Shown one piece after another: positions 1-9,881 of a stretch of 64,000 nucleotides of DNA (the stretch's first letter is position 1; every line of letters begins with the position of its first letter). The DNA is from Pseudomonas sp. WJP1 (GTDB lineage: Bacteria; Pseudomonadota; Gammaproteobacteria; Pseudomonadales; Pseudomonadaceae), in assembly GCF_028471945.1 (NCBI RefSeq), contig NZ_CP110128.1:6475001-6539000 (forward strand), read 5' to 3'. The notes beneath the pieces were generated by a model, which saw only the letters and a list, made by a program, of their open reading frames with translations, was not told where the DNA came from and did not search any database. A program made the position numbers and the translations under genes.

Positions 1-1036
1 GTACATCCGGATGCACGATGATCGGGTCGGCGGCTTTTTCCGGTGCCTTGGGACCTGTCAAAGCGCGCATCTGCAAACGGTCGTTGGCGTACTTGATCGC
101 GCCCTGGAAACTCGCCTCGCCCAGACACAAACCCTGCATGCCCGTGCCGAGTCGCGCGTGGTTCATCATGGTGAACATACAGTTGAGACCCTTGTTCGCC
201 TCACCGATCAAAAAGCCCTTGGCCCCGTCGAAATTCAGCACGCAGGTAGCCGAAGCCTTGATCCCCATCTTGTGCTCGATGGAACCACAGGCAACAGCAT
301 TGCGCTCGCCCGCTTCACCCGCGGCATCGGGCAGGAACTTGGGCACGATAAACAGCGAAATGCCCTTGGTCCCGGCCGGTGCATCCGGCAGCTTCGCCAG
401 TACCAGGTGAATGATGTTGGCGCTCATGTCGTGCTCGCCGGCGGAGATGAAAATCTTGCTGCCGGTGATCGCGTAACTGCCATCGGCCTGCGGCACGGCG
501 CGGGTCTTGATGATGCCCAGGTCGGTGCCGCAATGGGCTTCCGTCAGGCACATGGTGCCAGTCCATTGGCCGGCGGTGAGTTTGCTCAGGTAGGTTTGTT
601 TCTGCTTTTGAGTGCCATGGGCGTGGATCGCCGACATGGCGCCGTGAGTCAGACCGGGGTACATGCCCCAGGACGTGTTGCTCGACCCCACCATTTCGCT
701 GATGACCAGCCCCAGTGAGCCGGGCAGACCCTGGCCGCCATACGCCGGATCAGCCGCCAGGCCATGCCAGCCACCCTCGACGTATTGGGCGAAAGCCTGC
801 TTGAAACCTGCGGGCGTCGTGACCACACCGTTGTCGAAATGGCAGCCCTCTTCGTCGCCGCTACGGTTGAGTGGCGACAGCACGTTCTCACAGAATCTGG
901 CGCCCTCTTCGAGGATCGCACTGACCATGTCCGGGCTGGCATCGGAGGCGCCCAGGGTTGCGTAGTTACTGTGGAAATCGAAGACGTGGTCAATCAGAAA
1001 GCGCATGTCGCGCAGGGGGGCCTTGTAGGCGGGCAT
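1..1036 (-). CDS. Acyl-CoA dehydrogenase, ~600-residue family (3' end outside window)
   Basis: This FAD enzyme family oxidises acyl-CoA to trans-2-enoyl-CoA in beta-oxidation. The visible 345 codons begin MPAYKAPLRDM and contain the family segments MCLTEAHCGTDLG and [13 protein letters not shown], found at the same places in the complete paralogue at 2712-4517, to which it aligns almost end to end. The C-terminal part, including the catalytic Glu region, lies beyond base 1. I chose ATG 1036 because GGAGA sits about 8 nt upstream; an in-frame ATG at 1042 is too close to that site. I recall acyl-CoA dehydrogenases beside the biotin genes in PAO1 (PA0506-PA0508), which fits. Chain-length preference cannot be read from the sequence. 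Confidence 0.9.
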   Translation of the reverse strand, partial: MPAYKAPLRDMRFLIDHVFDFHSNYATLGASDASPDMVSAILEEGARFCENVLSPLNRSGDEEGCHFDNGVVTTPAGFKQAFAQYVEGGWHGLAADPAYGGQGLPGSLGLVISEMVGSSNTSWGMYPGLTHGAMSAIHAHGTQKQKQTYLSKLTAGQWTGTMCLTEAHCGTDLGIIKTRAVPQADGSYAITGSKIFISAGEHDMSANIIHLVLAKLPDAPAGTKGISLFIVPKFLPDAAGEAGERNAVACGSIEHKMGIKASATCVLNFDGAKGFLIGEANKGLNCMFTMMNHARLGTGMQGLCLGEASFQGAIKYANDRLQMRALTGPKAPEKAADPIIVHPDV

Positions 1037-1123
1037 GGTCATTTCTCCGGCGGTAGATGACTCAAACCTACTGCCGCCGCCTCGCCCTTCACAATGACAG
1101 TCCAGACGCTGAATGCGCCGTCA

Positions 1124-2416
1124 TCACTCAACCGCAGCGGCGCCCATGCGCACGGCACCACGGCGGTTCTGCCCGAACGCCATCACGCAATTGCGCCCGG
1201 CGCCCTTGGCACTGTAAAGCGCTTCGTCAGCGGACTTGAGCACTCGCTCGGGCGTGCGTTGCTCCACGCGCTCGGCAACGCCGATGCTGACAGTCACCGA
1301 CACACTCGAGGCACTGGCGCCGGCGCGACGCTGGCGACCCTGATTGTCATCCTGTGGACGACTGTCCTGGTTGCGCAGATGAATGTTGTAGGTGGCGATG
1401 GATTCGCGAATGACTTCCAGGTGCGGCATGCACTCTTCGAGGGTCTTGCCGGCAAACACCAGGGCGAACTCCTCACCACCGTAGCGATAAGCCTTACCGC
1501 CTCCGCCGATTTTCGACAGCTTGCTGGCGACCAGTCGCAGCACTTGGTCACCCACGTCATGGCCGTGGGTGTCGTTGAATTTCTTGAAGTGGTCGACGTC
1601 ACTCATGGCCAACACATAGTTGCGCCCCAGGCGCTGCATGCGCTCATTCAACGCACGGCGTCCCGGCAGCCCGGTCAGTTCGTCACGGAAGGCCATTTGA
1701 TAGGCCTCATGGGCAACGGCGGCGGCGATCATCAGCATCACCTGGCTGCACATGATGTTCAGGGTGAAGGGCAGGATGAAGGTTTTCGGCAACATCCAGA
1801 ACAGCCCGAGCAATCCCACCAACTGTGCCGCATGCAGGGGTCTGGGGTGGCGCCAATACTGGTAGGCCAGCAGCCCGAACGAGGCGATGAACACCGGATA
1901 GGACAACTGGATCAGGCTCATCCAGGCGCCATGCAAGGCCGGCCAGCGAATCTCCGCCAACCACGCCAGCAACGCCTGTGGGTAACTTTGTTCAAGCGCC
2001 AATGCGACGCTGCCGACAGCCAGCAACACGGCGAAACGGGCGACCATGTCCTGGAACAGATGCGTACGCTCCTGCCAGGCGGCGAATACGCCGAACAGCA
2101 ACGGCAACAGCAGGCAACACAAATGGAAAACCACCGCGGCGTCATCACGCACCTTGCCGTTGTCACGGTAGTAATCGGTCTGGGTGTCGAGCAGGAAGTA
2201 GGCGATGTACACCGTGACCATCAGGAACAGCTCACGCTGGCGTCGGTAAACCGCGCAGTAGGCACCGCCGAGCAACAGCACCAGGGTTGGCAGCACGTTG
2301 AACAGTGACGTGAAGAAAACGTTCAGGTCCTTGATATAGGCAGCCGCGAGCCCCGCCAGTAACAGCAGTAAGGACGGCAAAAAATGACTCATGCGGACAG
2401 CGGAAGAACGTTGCAA
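1124..2416 (-). CDS. Membrane-anchored diguanylate cyclase (GGEEF)
   Basis: Predicted to make cyclic di-GMP from two GTP. The first ~235 of 430 residues are hydrophobic with about seven membrane-spanning stretches and no recognisable sensory domain. The cyclase domain starts near residue 243 (DELTGLPGRRAL), has the active-site GGEEF at 313-317 and ends with the SIGVA motif. No RxxD inhibitory site precedes GGEEF, so product feedback at that site is unlikely. About 25 residues rich in Q, R and D (HLRNQDSRPQDDN...) are inserted before SIGVA. The start is taken as TTG 2416 because GGAG lies 8 nt upstream; ATG 2392 has no ribosome site. It lies between two acyl-CoA dehydrogenase genes on the same strand, but nothing shows that it is co-regulated with them. 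Confidence 0.88.
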   Translation of the reverse strand: MQRSSAVRMSHFLPSLLLLLAGLAAAYIKDLNVFFTSLFNVLPTLVLLLGGAYCAVYRRQRELFLMVTVYIAYFLLDTQTDYYRDNGKVRDDAAVVFHLCCLLLPLLFGVFAAWQERTHLFQDMVARFAVLLAVGSVALALEQSYPQALLAWLAEIRWPALHGAWMSLIQLSYPVFIASFGLLAYQYWRHPRPLHAAQLVGLLGLFWMLPKTFILPFTLNIMCSQVMLMIAAAVAHEAYQMAFRDELTGLPGRRALNERMQRLGRNYVLAMSDVDHFKKFNDTHGHDVGDQVLRLVASKLSKIGGGGKAYRYGGEEFALVFAGKTLEECMPHLEVIRESIATYNIHLRNQDSRPQDDNQGRQRRAGASASSVSVTVSIGVAERVEQRTPERVLKSADEALYSAKGAGRNCVMAFGQNRRGAVRMGAAAVE

Positions 2417-2654
2417 GGGTAAAACTCCGACCCGTCATTTCAATTGATGGCAATGTGCCAACAACTGTAACGGCACCAACCCCGACTTACTGAGTGATTT
2501 TTTGTAAAACAGCGTCACGGGCAGCAATCAGTGCCGGCCGTGACTCCAGGGGAAGTCACTCAGAGGTCGTTATAGAACGGCTGCAATGGCCCTCCTCGGG
2601 TCTGCGGACCTCGGTGTCGATCGGTGTGAGCTGGATGCTGGCAAATGTTAAATA

Positions 2655-2690
2655 AACAAAAAAGCCGCCGCTCCCGAAGGAACAGCGGCT
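2655..2690 (-). terminator. Rho-independent terminator of the acyl-CoA dehydrogenase gene
   Basis: On the minus strand, AGCCGCT...AGCGGCGGCT forms a GC-rich stem followed by TTTTTTG, 22 nt after the stop codon at 2712. It separates this gene from the diguanylate cyclase gene. Confidence 0.85.
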
Positions 2691-2711
2691 CTTGAAGTAA
2701 CGCGTTAAGAC

Positions 2712-4517
2712 TTAGTAGCCCAGCGCGAAGTCCTCTTCTTTCATGTCCATCAGGTTGTTGGCGCCCGACAGCATGGTTGCAACGTGAGTGCGGGTGCGCG
2801 GCAGGATACGCTGGAAGTAGAAGCGCGCAGTCTGCAGCTTGGCGTTGTAGAACGCCTCGTCGGACGTGCCGGCAGCCAGTTTCTCGGCAGCCAGGCGTGC
2901 CATGTCAGCCCAGAAGTAGGCCAGGCAGGCGTAACCGGAGTACATCAGGTAGTCCACGGAGGCCGCGCCGACTTCTTCGCGATCTTTCATGGCGGCCATA
3001 CCGACCTTCATGGTCAGCTCGCCCCATTCCTTGTTCAGTGCAGCCAGCGGCGCAACGAATTCCTTGACCGCTTCGTTACCTTCGTTGGTCTGGCAGAACT
3101 TGTGGACGATCTTGGTGAAACCCTTGAGGGCTTCGCCTTGAGTCATCAGCACTTTGCGGCCCAGCAGGTCGAGTGCCTGGATGCCGGTGGTGCCTTCGTA
3201 CAGCATCGAAATGCGGCTGTCGCGAACGTTCTGCTCCATGCCCCACTCGGCGATGAAGCCGTGGCCGCCGTAGATTTGCACACCGTGGTTGGCGGATTCG
3301 AAACCGACTTCGGTCATGAAGGCCTTGGCGATCGGAGTCATGAAGGCCAGCAGTGCGTCGGCTTTCTTTTTCTCTTCTTCGTCCACGCCGTATTTAACGA
3401 TGTCGACCTGTTTGGCAGTGAAGTACACCATCGCGCGGTTGCCTTCGGCGAATGCCTTCATGGTCAACAGCATGCGACGTACATCCGGGTGCACGATGAT
3501 CGGGTCAGCGGCTTTTTCCGGCGCTTTCGGCCCGGTCAGCGAGCGCATTTGCAGGCGATCGCGAGCGTATTTCAGGCCACCCTGGAAACCGATTTCGGCG
3601 TGGGCCAGGCCTTGCAGCGCGGTACCCAGACGTGCGGTGTTCATGAAGGTGAACATGCAGTTCAGGCCTTTGTTCGCCGGGCCGATCAGGAAACCGGTGG
3701 CCGCGTCGAAGTTCATCACGCAGGTGGCGTTACCGTGGATGCCCATCTTGTGTTCCAGGGAACCACAGGACACGGCGTTACGCGCACCGATCGAACCATC
3801 GGCGTTTGGCAGGAACTTCGGCACGATGAACAGCGAAATGCCTTTGGTGCCAGCCGGTGCATCCGGCAGGCGGGCCAGCACGATGTGCACGATGTTGTCG
3901 GCCATGTCGTGTTCACCGGCCGAGATGAAGATCTTGGTGCCGGACACTTTGTAGGAACCGTCGGCCTGAGGCTCGGCCTTGGTGCGCAACATGCCCAGGT
4001 CGGTGCCGCAGTGCGGTTCGGTCAGGCACATGGTGCCGGTCCATTCGCCGGAAACCAGCTTGGTCAGGTAAGCCTCTTGTTGCTCAGGCGTGCCGTGCTC
4101 GGAGATGGTGTTCATCGCGCCATGGGACAGGCCTGGGTACATGCCCCACGACCAGTTGGCTTCGCCGACCATTTCGCTGACTGCCAGACCCAGGGATTCC
4201 GGCAGGCCTTGGCCGCCGTGCTCCACGTCGTGGGCCAGGCTTGGCCAGCCGCCTTCGACAAATTGCTTGTAGGCCTCTTTGAAACCGGTCGGCGTTTTAA
4301 CGCCCGACTCGCTCCAGGTGCAGCCTTCGGTGTCACCCACGCGGTTCAGCGGAGCCAGCACCTGCTCACAAAACTTGGCGCCTTCTTCGAGAATGGCGTC
4401 AACCATGTCTGGAGTTGCGTCTGCACAAGCCGGAAGGCTCTGATAGTGCGCTTCGTAGCCGAGCAGTTCGTCACGAACGAAGCGAATATCACGCAAGGGG
4501 GCCTTGTAGTCAGGCAT
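2712..4517 (-). CDS. fadE: Acyl-CoA dehydrogenase (FadE-type, 601 aa)
   Basis: First step of fatty-acid beta-oxidation: FAD-dependent dehydrogenation of acyl-CoA. The protein has an N-terminal helical domain, the [13 protein letters not shown] flavin/substrate segment, [12 protein letters not shown], and a C-terminal domain with [12 protein letters not shown], in which Glu441 is the expected catalytic base. It has the extra C-terminal region of the ~600-residue bacterial subfamily rather than the ~380 residues of short-chain enzymes. The start is ATG 4517 ([10 protein letters not shown]), with AGAGG 9 nt upstream; an upstream in-frame extension to 4574 has no such site and is not shared with the paralogue. 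By remembered synteny it would match PAO1 PA0506, called FadE1 and reported to prefer long chains; that assignment is inference. Confidence 0.92.
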   Translation of the reverse strand: MPDYKAPLRDIRFVRDELLGYEAHYQSLPACADATPDMVDAILEEGAKFCEQVLAPLNRVGDTEGCTWSESGVKTPTGFKEAYKQFVEGGWPSLAHDVEHGGQGLPESLGLAVSEMVGEANWSWGMYPGLSHGAMNTISEHGTPEQQEAYLTKLVSGEWTGTMCLTEPHCGTDLGMLRTKAEPQADGSYKVSGTKIFISAGEHDMADNIVHIVLARLPDAPAGTKGISLFIVPKFLPNADGSIGARNAVSCGSLEHKMGIHGNATCVMNFDAATGFLIGPANKGLNCMFTFMNTARLGTALQGLAHAEIGFQGGLKYARDRLQMRSLTGPKAPEKAADPIIVHPDVRRMLLTMKAFAEGNRAMVYFTAKQVDIVKYGVDEEEKKKADALLAFMTPIAKAFMTEVGFESANHGVQIYGGHGFIAEWGMEQNVRDSRISMLYEGTTGIQALDLLGRKVLMTQGEALKGFTKIVHKFCQTNEGNEAVKEFVAPLAALNKEWGELTMKVGMAAMKDREEVGAASVDYLMYSGYACLAYFWADMARLAAEKLAAGTSDEAFYNAKLQTARFYFQRILPRTRTHVATMLSGANNLMDMKEEDFALGY

Positions 4518-4720
4518 AGCGATAAACCTCTGCTGATGTAACCGGGAGTGAGCGACCGTTGTCGAAACGATCAAACAGTTGTTTGAAACATACGTTTACG
4601 CCCAAATCTTGTCAAGCACCGATCTTTTGCCATTCGTCATTCCATGACCAATCAGCGCGCACGCGAGCCTGACGCCATTGCACGAGCAACGCGCAGCGCG
4701 AGAAAGAGGATGGATACAGG

Positions 4721-4767
4721 ACTCACGCTGAAAGCGTACCGTCGGACGGTGCGCTTTCAGCGTGAGT
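4721..4767. repeat. Long perfect hairpin directly after a stop codon
   Basis: ACTCACGCTGAAAGCG (4721-4736) is mirrored by CGCTTTCAGCGTGAGT (4752-4767), and inside the loop ACCGT pairs with ACGGT. The 47-nt structure begins on the base next to the TGA of the 4768-5064 gene. There is no T-run on either side, so it is not a standard intrinsic terminator. It may stabilise the 3' end of that mRNA or stop transcription with Rho. Confidence 0.8.
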
Positions 4768-5064
4768 TCAGGCGTAGGTGTCGATCAGGGTGCCGAGCAC
4801 TTCATCGGAAGCCTTGGCGACTTTGGCGCCCAGCTCCACCTGAAACCGACCTTCGGCCATTTCGATGCTATGGCTGACGAGGTCCGATTGCCGGCTGCGA
4901 TCGACCGAACGCAGGCGATCGACCTGAGCTTCGGAAGACTGGCTGGTCACCGAACGCTCGATCGTCGTATTCGCGATTTGTCCCGCGGCTTGGTCGACAC
5001 GGTTCCGCCCCGCCTGAATCGTGCTCAGGCCGGCATAAAAAGCGGTATTTCCCGAGATTTCCAT
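4768..5064 (-). CDS. Conserved hypothetical protein, 98 aa
   Basis: A soluble, polar, probably helical protein (MEISGNTAFYAGLSTIQAG...GTLIDTYA) with no signal peptide or membrane segment. The N-terminal pattern (ISGNTAFYAGLSTIQAGRNRVD followed by a Q/A-rich helix) and the C-terminal helix faintly recall flagellar rod/hook proteins, but I would not assign a function. I prefer ATG 5064, which has AAGGACGAG upstream; TTG 5097 and ATG 5094 lack a ribosome site. It lies between bioD and the acyl-CoA dehydrogenase gene. I recall a small hypothetical gene (PA0505) in that place in PAO1, so it appears conserved there. Confidence 0.7.
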   Translation of the reverse strand: MEISGNTAFYAGLSTIQAGRNRVDQAAGQIANTTIERSVTSQSSEAQVDRLRSVDRSRQSDLVSHSIEMAEGRFQVELGAKVAKASDEVLGTLIDTYA

Positions 5065-5191
5065 GGAATTGCTCGTCCTTGCTAAAAGAGACATCAATGG
5101 TCAAAGAGCCATCAACACTCATTGAAGCAGACATACCGAGAAATCGCCCGTCAAAAACGCTAATGGCACCGTGCCGTGCCATAGCCAATAC

Positions 5192-5872
5192 CTAGTCCAA
5201 AAGGTCCAGTTGCAGGTGCTCCGCCACCGCTTCGGCCGTGACCACCTTGAGCTTGGGCACCCGGCCCAGGCATGGCGCTGGCAGGCGTTCGGCGAGTGTC
5301 GCGAGGTTTTCTTCCAGGCGCGAGGTTTTCGGATCGATGATGTTCGCCACCCATCCCGCAAGCTGCAAACCGTCCCGGGCAATCGCCTCGGCCGTCAGCA
5401 ATGCGTGGTTGATGCACCCCAGGCGCACGCCGACCACCAGAATGACTGGCAAGCCCAGCGCCTTCGCCAGGTCCGACAGGTTGTCCTGGTCCGCCAAGGG
5501 CACGCGCCAGCCTCCAGCCCCCTCGATCAGGGTGAAGTCGGCCTGCATGTCGAGTATCTGTTGCATCGGAGTCAGCAGCGATTGCACAGTCAACGCAATG
5601 CCGGCCTCACGCGCGGCCAGGTGCGGCGCAATCGCCGGTTCCAGCGCCACCGGATTGACCTGGGGGTAGGTCAAGGGCACCGAACACTCCGCCAGCAGCG
5701 CCAGCGCGTCGGCATTGCGCAGGCCCTTGGGCGTCACCGAGCAGCCAGAGGCCACCGGCTTGCCCGCAGCTGTACTTAACCCGGCTGATCGCGCGGCATT
5801 CAGCAGGCCAGCGGCAATCGTGGTTTTTCCGACATCGGTGTCGGTACCGGTGATGAAATACGCGGAGCTCAT
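5192..5872 (-). CDS. bioD: Dethiobiotin synthetase
   Basis: Closes the ureido ring of 7,8-diaminopelargonate using CO2 and ATP to give dethiobiotin, the penultimate step of biotin synthesis, in the cytosol. The 226-residue protein starts with the P-loop [10 protein letters not shown] (residues 9-18), followed by AGKPVASG (36-43) and EGAGGW (117-122), all typical of BioD. Its ATG overlaps the bioC stop codon in an ATGA, so the two are translationally coupled. It is the last gene of the bioF-H-C-D run. No bioA is present in the window. Confidence 0.96.
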   Translation of the reverse strand: MSSAYFITGTDTDVGKTTIAAGLLNAARSAGLSTAAGKPVASGCSVTPKGLRNADALALLAECSVPLTYPQVNPVALEPAIAPHLAAREAGIALTVQSLLTPMQQILDMQADFTLIEGAGGWRVPLADQDNLSDLAKALGLPVILVVGVRLGCINHALLTAEAIARDGLQLAGWVANIIDPKTSRLEENLATLAERLPAPCLGRVPKLKVVTAEAVAEHLQLDLLD

Positions 5873-6681
5873 AAGGGTTTCTCCAAAACGGCGTACACCA
5901 CTTGATAAGTCGCGGGCAGGCCTTTGGCCTGACGAAACTGCTCATAAGCCTCGACCAGGCCGAGAATCCGCGCCCGACCGGTCAAGCCGCCCGGACGCCC
6001 AGGGTTCAGGTTGTGCGCCCCCAAGGCCTTGAGTTCATGGGTCAGGCTGCGCACGTCCGGGTAATGCAGTACATGCGCCTGGTTTTCCAGGCTGATCGCC
6101 CGCAAGCCGCTGGCCGCGCACAGCTGTTGATAAACGTTGAACTCGCGGAAGCGGTTGACGTGCACCATGCCATCCACCTCACGCCAGCTGTCACGCAGCT
6201 CGAACAACGTGCCCACACAGAGACTAGCAAATGCAAAGACACCGCCCGGTTTGAGCACCCGATGCGCTTCGCTGAGCACCGACGCGAAGTCCGCACACCA
6301 TTGCACGGCCAGGCTGGAGAAAATCAGGTCGCAGGTCGCATCGCGAAACGGCATGCGCTCGGCGTCGCCAGCGATGAAGTGTGTAGCCCCACCCAATGGC
6401 CGGGCGTGATTGAGCATGCCTTCGGCGATATCCAGCGCCACGCCCTGGCCGTCGGGAAAGCGCTCACCCAACGCTCGGCTGAAATAGCCGGTGCCGCAGC
6501 CAAGATCGAGCCAGCGCCGGGGTACGAACGCCTGCGGCAAACGGCGCAGCAACTGGCCACCGACATCACGTTGCAACTCGGCCACGCTGTCGTAGCTTGC
6601 CGCTGCACGGGAAAACGAGGCGGCTACCTGGCGCTTGTCAGGCAAGCCGCCGGGCAATTTTGGAAAGGCTAAATCAGTCAT
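5869..6681 (-). CDS. bioC: Malonyl-ACP O-methyltransferase
   Basis: SAM-dependent enzyme that methylates malonyl-ACP so that fatty-acid synthesis can build the pimeloyl chain for biotin. It is a class I methyltransferase with motif [13 protein letters not shown] at about residues 57-68, then [10 protein letters not shown] and the FSSLAVQWC segment typical of BioC. I chose ATG 6681 (MTDLAFPKL, 270 aa), which overlaps the end of bioH by 8 nt. ATG 6693 (four codons earlier) is possible; the still longer frame to 6723 is less likely. It shares an ATGA overlap with bioD. Confidence 0.94.
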   Translation of the reverse strand: MTDLAFPKLPGGLPDKRQVAASFSRAAASYDSVAELQRDVGGQLLRRLPQAFVPRRWLDLGCGTGYFSRALGERFPDGQGVALDIAEGMLNHARPLGGATHFIAGDAERMPFRDATCDLIFSSLAVQWCADFASVLSEAHRVLKPGGVFAFASLCVGTLFELRDSWREVDGMVHVNRFREFNVYQQLCAASGLRAISLENQAHVLHYPDVRSLTHELKALGAHNLNPGRPGGLTGRARILGLVEAYEQFRQAKGLPATYQVVYAVLEKPL

Positions 6682-7405
6682 CGCCGCACTCATGCAAAAA
6701 GGCCTGGATCGCCCCCGCGACACCGTGGGGATTTTCCAGGAGAAACGCGTGGCTGGCCTGTTCGATCAGGCCGATTTCGACATCCGGAAGCAACGCCAAC
6801 AACGCCTCGGCGGCTTCAGCCGGCACCAGCCCGTCGAGGCCGGCAAACAGGTGCAATTGCGGACCGCGGAAAGTCTGCAGGGCCTGGCGGGTGTCCAGTT
6901 GCGCAAGCAACTCCAGGCCACTCATCAGCACGGCCGCCGTGGAGTGTGGCGCACCCCCGAGCAACAGCCTCGACAAGCCGCGCGGGTCTTCCCCACCTTG
7001 GGCGCAGAGCAATGAAAAGCGCTTCAAGGTCGTGCGCGGATCGGCAGCGCAACCCGCCAGGAAGGCATCGAACGTTTCGCCGGGCATTGCGCTTGGCCAT
7101 TGTTCATGGCTCACAAAAGAAGGGTTGCTCGCCAGGGTCAGCAAGCCACAGCAACGGTCGCCGCGGCGCGCCGCCAATTCGGACGCGAGCATGCCACCCA
7201 GCGACCACCCGCCCAGCCAGGCGTCCTGTGGCACGCTGGCGTCGAGTTCATCGAGCCAGTGCTCAAGATTGCTCGACTCCAGCTCAGGCAGCGGCTCGAT
7301 TTCGACTCGCAGGTGTTCGTCCAGGCCCTGCAAGGCTGCGGCCAAGGGTTGCAGCGGTGAAATTCCGAGGCCCCAGCCGGGCAGCAGAATCAGTCGATCA
7401 CGCAT
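6674..7405 (-). CDS. bioH: Pimeloyl-ACP methyl ester carboxylesterase
   Basis: Removes the methyl group added by BioC, releasing pimeloyl-ACP for BioF. It is an alpha/beta hydrolase of 243 residues. The nucleophile elbow GWSLG places Ser68, and with Asp191 (AGLDGLVP) and His219 (QASHAF) it makes the expected triad. The N-terminal LLPGWGLG oxyanion segment is present. It overlaps bioF by 8 nt and bioC by 8 nt, so it is tightly embedded in the operon. Confidence 0.94.
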   Translation of the reverse strand: MRDRLILLPGWGLGISPLQPLAAALQGLDEHLRVEIEPLPELESSNLEHWLDELDASVPQDAWLGGWSLGGMLASELAARRGDRCCGLLTLASNPSFVSHEQWPSAMPGETFDAFLAGCAADPRTTLKRFSLLCAQGGEDPRGLSRLLLGGAPHSTAAVLMSGLELLAQLDTRQALQTFRGPQLHLFAGLDGLVPAEAAEALLALLPDVEIGLIEQASHAFLLENPHGVAGAIQAFLHECGDD

Positions 7406-8576
7406 GGCCAGGCTCCGCTCCCAGTCGTTGGTAACAATCGGCCAGTCCCTCTAACAATAGCTGTACTTGCGCCTCGCTATGGGCGGCGGTCAGGGTCACG
7501 CGCAGTCGGGCACTGCCGGCCGGCACGGTGGGCGGGCGGATCGCGCTCACCATCAAGCCGCGTTCGCGCAGCATCTGCGACAAGCGCACCGCGCGCCCGG
7601 CGTCACCGATCATGATCGGCTGGATCGGCGTGAAGCTGTCCATCAGCTCCAGGCCGATCTGCTCGGCGCCCTGGCGGAACTGGCGGATCAGCGTCTGCAA
7701 ATGCTCGCGGCGCCAATGCTCGCTACGCAGCAGTTCCAGGCTTTTGAGGGTCGCACAGGCCAGGGCCGGTGGCTGGCTGGTGGTGTAGATGTAGGGGCGA
7801 GCGAACTGGATCAGGCTCTCGATCAACTCTTCGCTGCCGGCCACAAAAGCTCCCGCCGTGCCGAACGCCTTGCCGAGCGTGCCGACCAGTACCGGCACGT
7901 CGTCCATGCCCAGGCCGAAATGCTCGACGCTCCCGCCACCATTGGCGCCCAGCGGGCCGAAACCGTGGGCGTCATCGACCATCAACCATGCACCTTTGGC
8001 CTTGGCTTCTCGCGCCAGCGCCGGCAGGTCGGCGATGTCGCCGTCCATGCTGAAGACACCGTCGGTGACGACCAGCGTATTGCCGGTGGCTTTCTCAAGA
8101 CGATTGGCCAGGCTCGCCGCATCGTTGTGCAAGTAACGATTGAAACGTGCCCCGGACAACAGTCCCGCGTCCAGCAACGAGGCGTGATTGAGCCGGTCTT
8201 CGAGCACCGTATCGCCCTGCCCCACCAGCGCCGTGACCGCCCCGAGATTGGCCATGTAGCCGGTGGTGAACAGCAGGGCACGCGGGCGACCGGTGAAGTC
8301 GGCCAAGGCTTCTTCGAGGGCGTGATGCGGACCGCTATGGCCGATGACCAGATGCGAAGCCCCGCCACCCACGCCCCACTTTGCAGCCCCTGCGCGCCAG
8401 GCTTCGATCACTTGTGGGTGATTGGCCAGGCCCAGGTAGTCGTTGTTGCAGAACGCCAGCAATGGCTGGCCGTCCACCACCACTTGCGGGCCTTGCGGGC
8501 TTTCGAGCAATGGACGTTGGCGGTAGAGGTTTTCAGCACGACGGGCAGCCAGGCGTGCGGCGAGATCGAAAGACAT
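7398..8576 (-). CDS. bioF: 8-amino-7-oxononanoate synthase
   Basis: PLP-dependent condensation of pimeloyl-ACP with L-alanine, the first step of biotin ring assembly. The 392-residue protein has [11 protein letters not shown] near 200-210 and the PLP lysine in GTLGKAFGT (Lys236). The start ATG 8576 gives [13 protein letters not shown]. It is first in the overlapping bioF-H-C-D set; a REP pair separates it from bioB. Confidence 0.96.
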   Translation of the reverse strand: MSFDLAARLAARRAENLYRQRPLLESPQGPQVVVDGQPLLAFCNNDYLGLANHPQVIEAWRAGAAKWGVGGGASHLVIGHSGPHHALEEALADFTGRPRALLFTTGYMANLGAVTALVGQGDTVLEDRLNHASLLDAGLLSGARFNRYLHNDAASLANRLEKATGNTLVVTDGVFSMDGDIADLPALAREAKAKGAWLMVDDAHGFGPLGANGGGSVEHFGLGMDDVPVLVGTLGKAFGTAGAFVAGSEELIESLIQFARPYIYTTSQPPALACATLKSLELLRSEHWRREHLQTLIRQFRQGAEQIGLELMDSFTPIQPIMIGDAGRAVRLSQMLRERGLMVSAIRPPTVPAGSARLRVTLTAAHSEAQVQLLLEGLADCYQRLGAEPGHA

Positions 8577-8609
8577 GCAGGCCTCGACTTTCAGATGACA
8601 CAGATCCCT

Positions 8610-8700
8610 TGTAGGAGTGAGCCTGCTCGCGATGGCGGTGTGTCAGTCGACATCGTTATTGGATGTCATACCGCAATCGCGAGCAGGCTCGCTCCTACAG
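8610..8700. repeat. REP pair (BIME) between bioB and bioF
   Basis: GTAGGAGTGAGCCTGCTCGC (from 8611) and its inverse ending CGCTCCTACAG at 8700 form two facing REP halves with a ~45-nt spacer. It lies inside the biotin transcription unit and may lower or stabilise expression of the downstream genes relative to bioB. Confidence 0.9.
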
Positions 8701-8731
8701 GGGTTTTGCATTTCTTCAGAAGGATCGGAGA

Positions 8732-9787
8732 TCAGACAGCCGCGTTATAAAACTGCTCGCTGCTCTTCTGCTCCACCAGCGCCTGTTCAATGGCGGCCTG
8801 ATGCACTTCGTCGGCGTGCTCTTCGCGGGCTTCCGGCAGGATCCCCAGGCGTGCGAACAGTTGCATGTCCTTGTCGGCCTGCGGGTTGGCGGTGGTCAGC
8901 AGTTTCTCGCCGTAGAAAATCGAGTTGGCGCCGGCGAAGAAGGCCAGGGCCTGCATCTGCTCGTTCATGGCTTCGCGGCCAGCGGACAGGCGCACGTGGG
9001 ACTTGGGCATCAGGATCCGCGCTACCGCGAGCATGCGGATGAAGTCGAACGGGTCGACGTCGTCGGCATTTTCCAGCGGCGTGCCGGCGACTTTCACCAA
9101 CATGTTGATCGGCACCGACTCCGGATGCTCCGGCAGGTTGGCCAGCTGGATCAGCAGGTTGGCGCGGTCATCGAGGGATTCGCCCATGCCGAGGATGCCA
9201 CCGGAGCAGATCTTCATCCCCGACTCACGTACGTAGGCCAGGGTTTGCAGGCGCTCGCTGTAAGTGCGGGTGGTGATGATGCTGCCGTAGAACTCAGGCG
9301 AGGTGTCGAGGTTGTGGTTGTAGTAGTCGAGGCCGGCCTTGGCCAGCGCTTCGGTCTGGTCCTGATCGAGGCGGCCGAGGGTCATGCAGGTTTCCAGGCC
9401 AAGGGCCTTGACGCCTTCGACCATCTTCAGCACGTAAGGCATGTCTTTGGCCGACGGGTGTTTCCACGCCGCGCCCATGCAGAAGCGGGTCGACCCGATG
9501 GCCTTGGCACGCGCGGCCTCTTCGAGGACCTTCTGCACTTCCATCAGCTTTTCTTTTTCCAGGCCGGTGTTGTAGTGACCGGACTGCGGACAATATTTGC
9601 AATCTTCCGGGCAAGCACCGGTCTTGATCGACAGCAGGGTCGATACCTGGACGCGGTTGGCGTCGAAATGCGCGCGGTGCACCGTCTGCGCCTGGAACAA
9701 CAGGTCATTGAATGGCTGAACGAAGAGTGCTTTGACTTCGGCCAAAGACCAGTCATGACGCAAAGTTGCAGAGGTGCTGGCGCTCAT
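8732..9787 (-). CDS. bioB: Biotin synthase
   Basis: Radical-SAM enzyme that inserts sulfur into dethiobiotin, the last step of biotin synthesis. The 351-residue protein carries the 4Fe-4S motif CxxxCxxC at Cys59, Cys63 and Cys66 ([14 protein letters not shown]), and segments such as GGILGMGE and [11 protein letters not shown] that are typical of BioB. AAGGAAA precedes ATG 9787 by a normal distance. It is divergent from comF, with 94 nt between the starts holding both promoters. Confidence 0.97.
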   Translation of the reverse strand: MSASTSATLRHDWSLAEVKALFVQPFNDLLFQAQTVHRAHFDANRVQVSTLLSIKTGACPEDCKYCPQSGHYNTGLEKEKLMEVQKVLEEAARAKAIGSTRFCMGAAWKHPSAKDMPYVLKMVEGVKALGLETCMTLGRLDQDQTEALAKAGLDYYNHNLDTSPEFYGSIITTRTYSERLQTLAYVRESGMKICSGGILGMGESLDDRANLLIQLANLPEHPESVPINMLVKVAGTPLENADDVDPFDFIRMLAVARILMPKSHVRLSAGREAMNEQMQALAFFAGANSIFYGEKLLTTANPQADKDMQLFARLGILPEAREEHADEVHQAAIEQALVEQKSSEQFYNAAV

Positions 9788-9881
9788 GGGCGTTTCCTTT
9801 GTTTTATGCTTTGGCAGGCGACCGGGAAATGGAATTTCCGCCGGCGCATCACAGGTGTTTCGGCATATTTAAGGAAGAGTC

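Noticed and set aside
2784-4541. 585-codon open frame opposite the acyl-CoA dehydrogenase gene
   Set aside because: It mirrors the real gene, has no family resemblance and an amino-acid mix (rich in H, Q, G, V) typical of antisense frames in GC-rich DNA.
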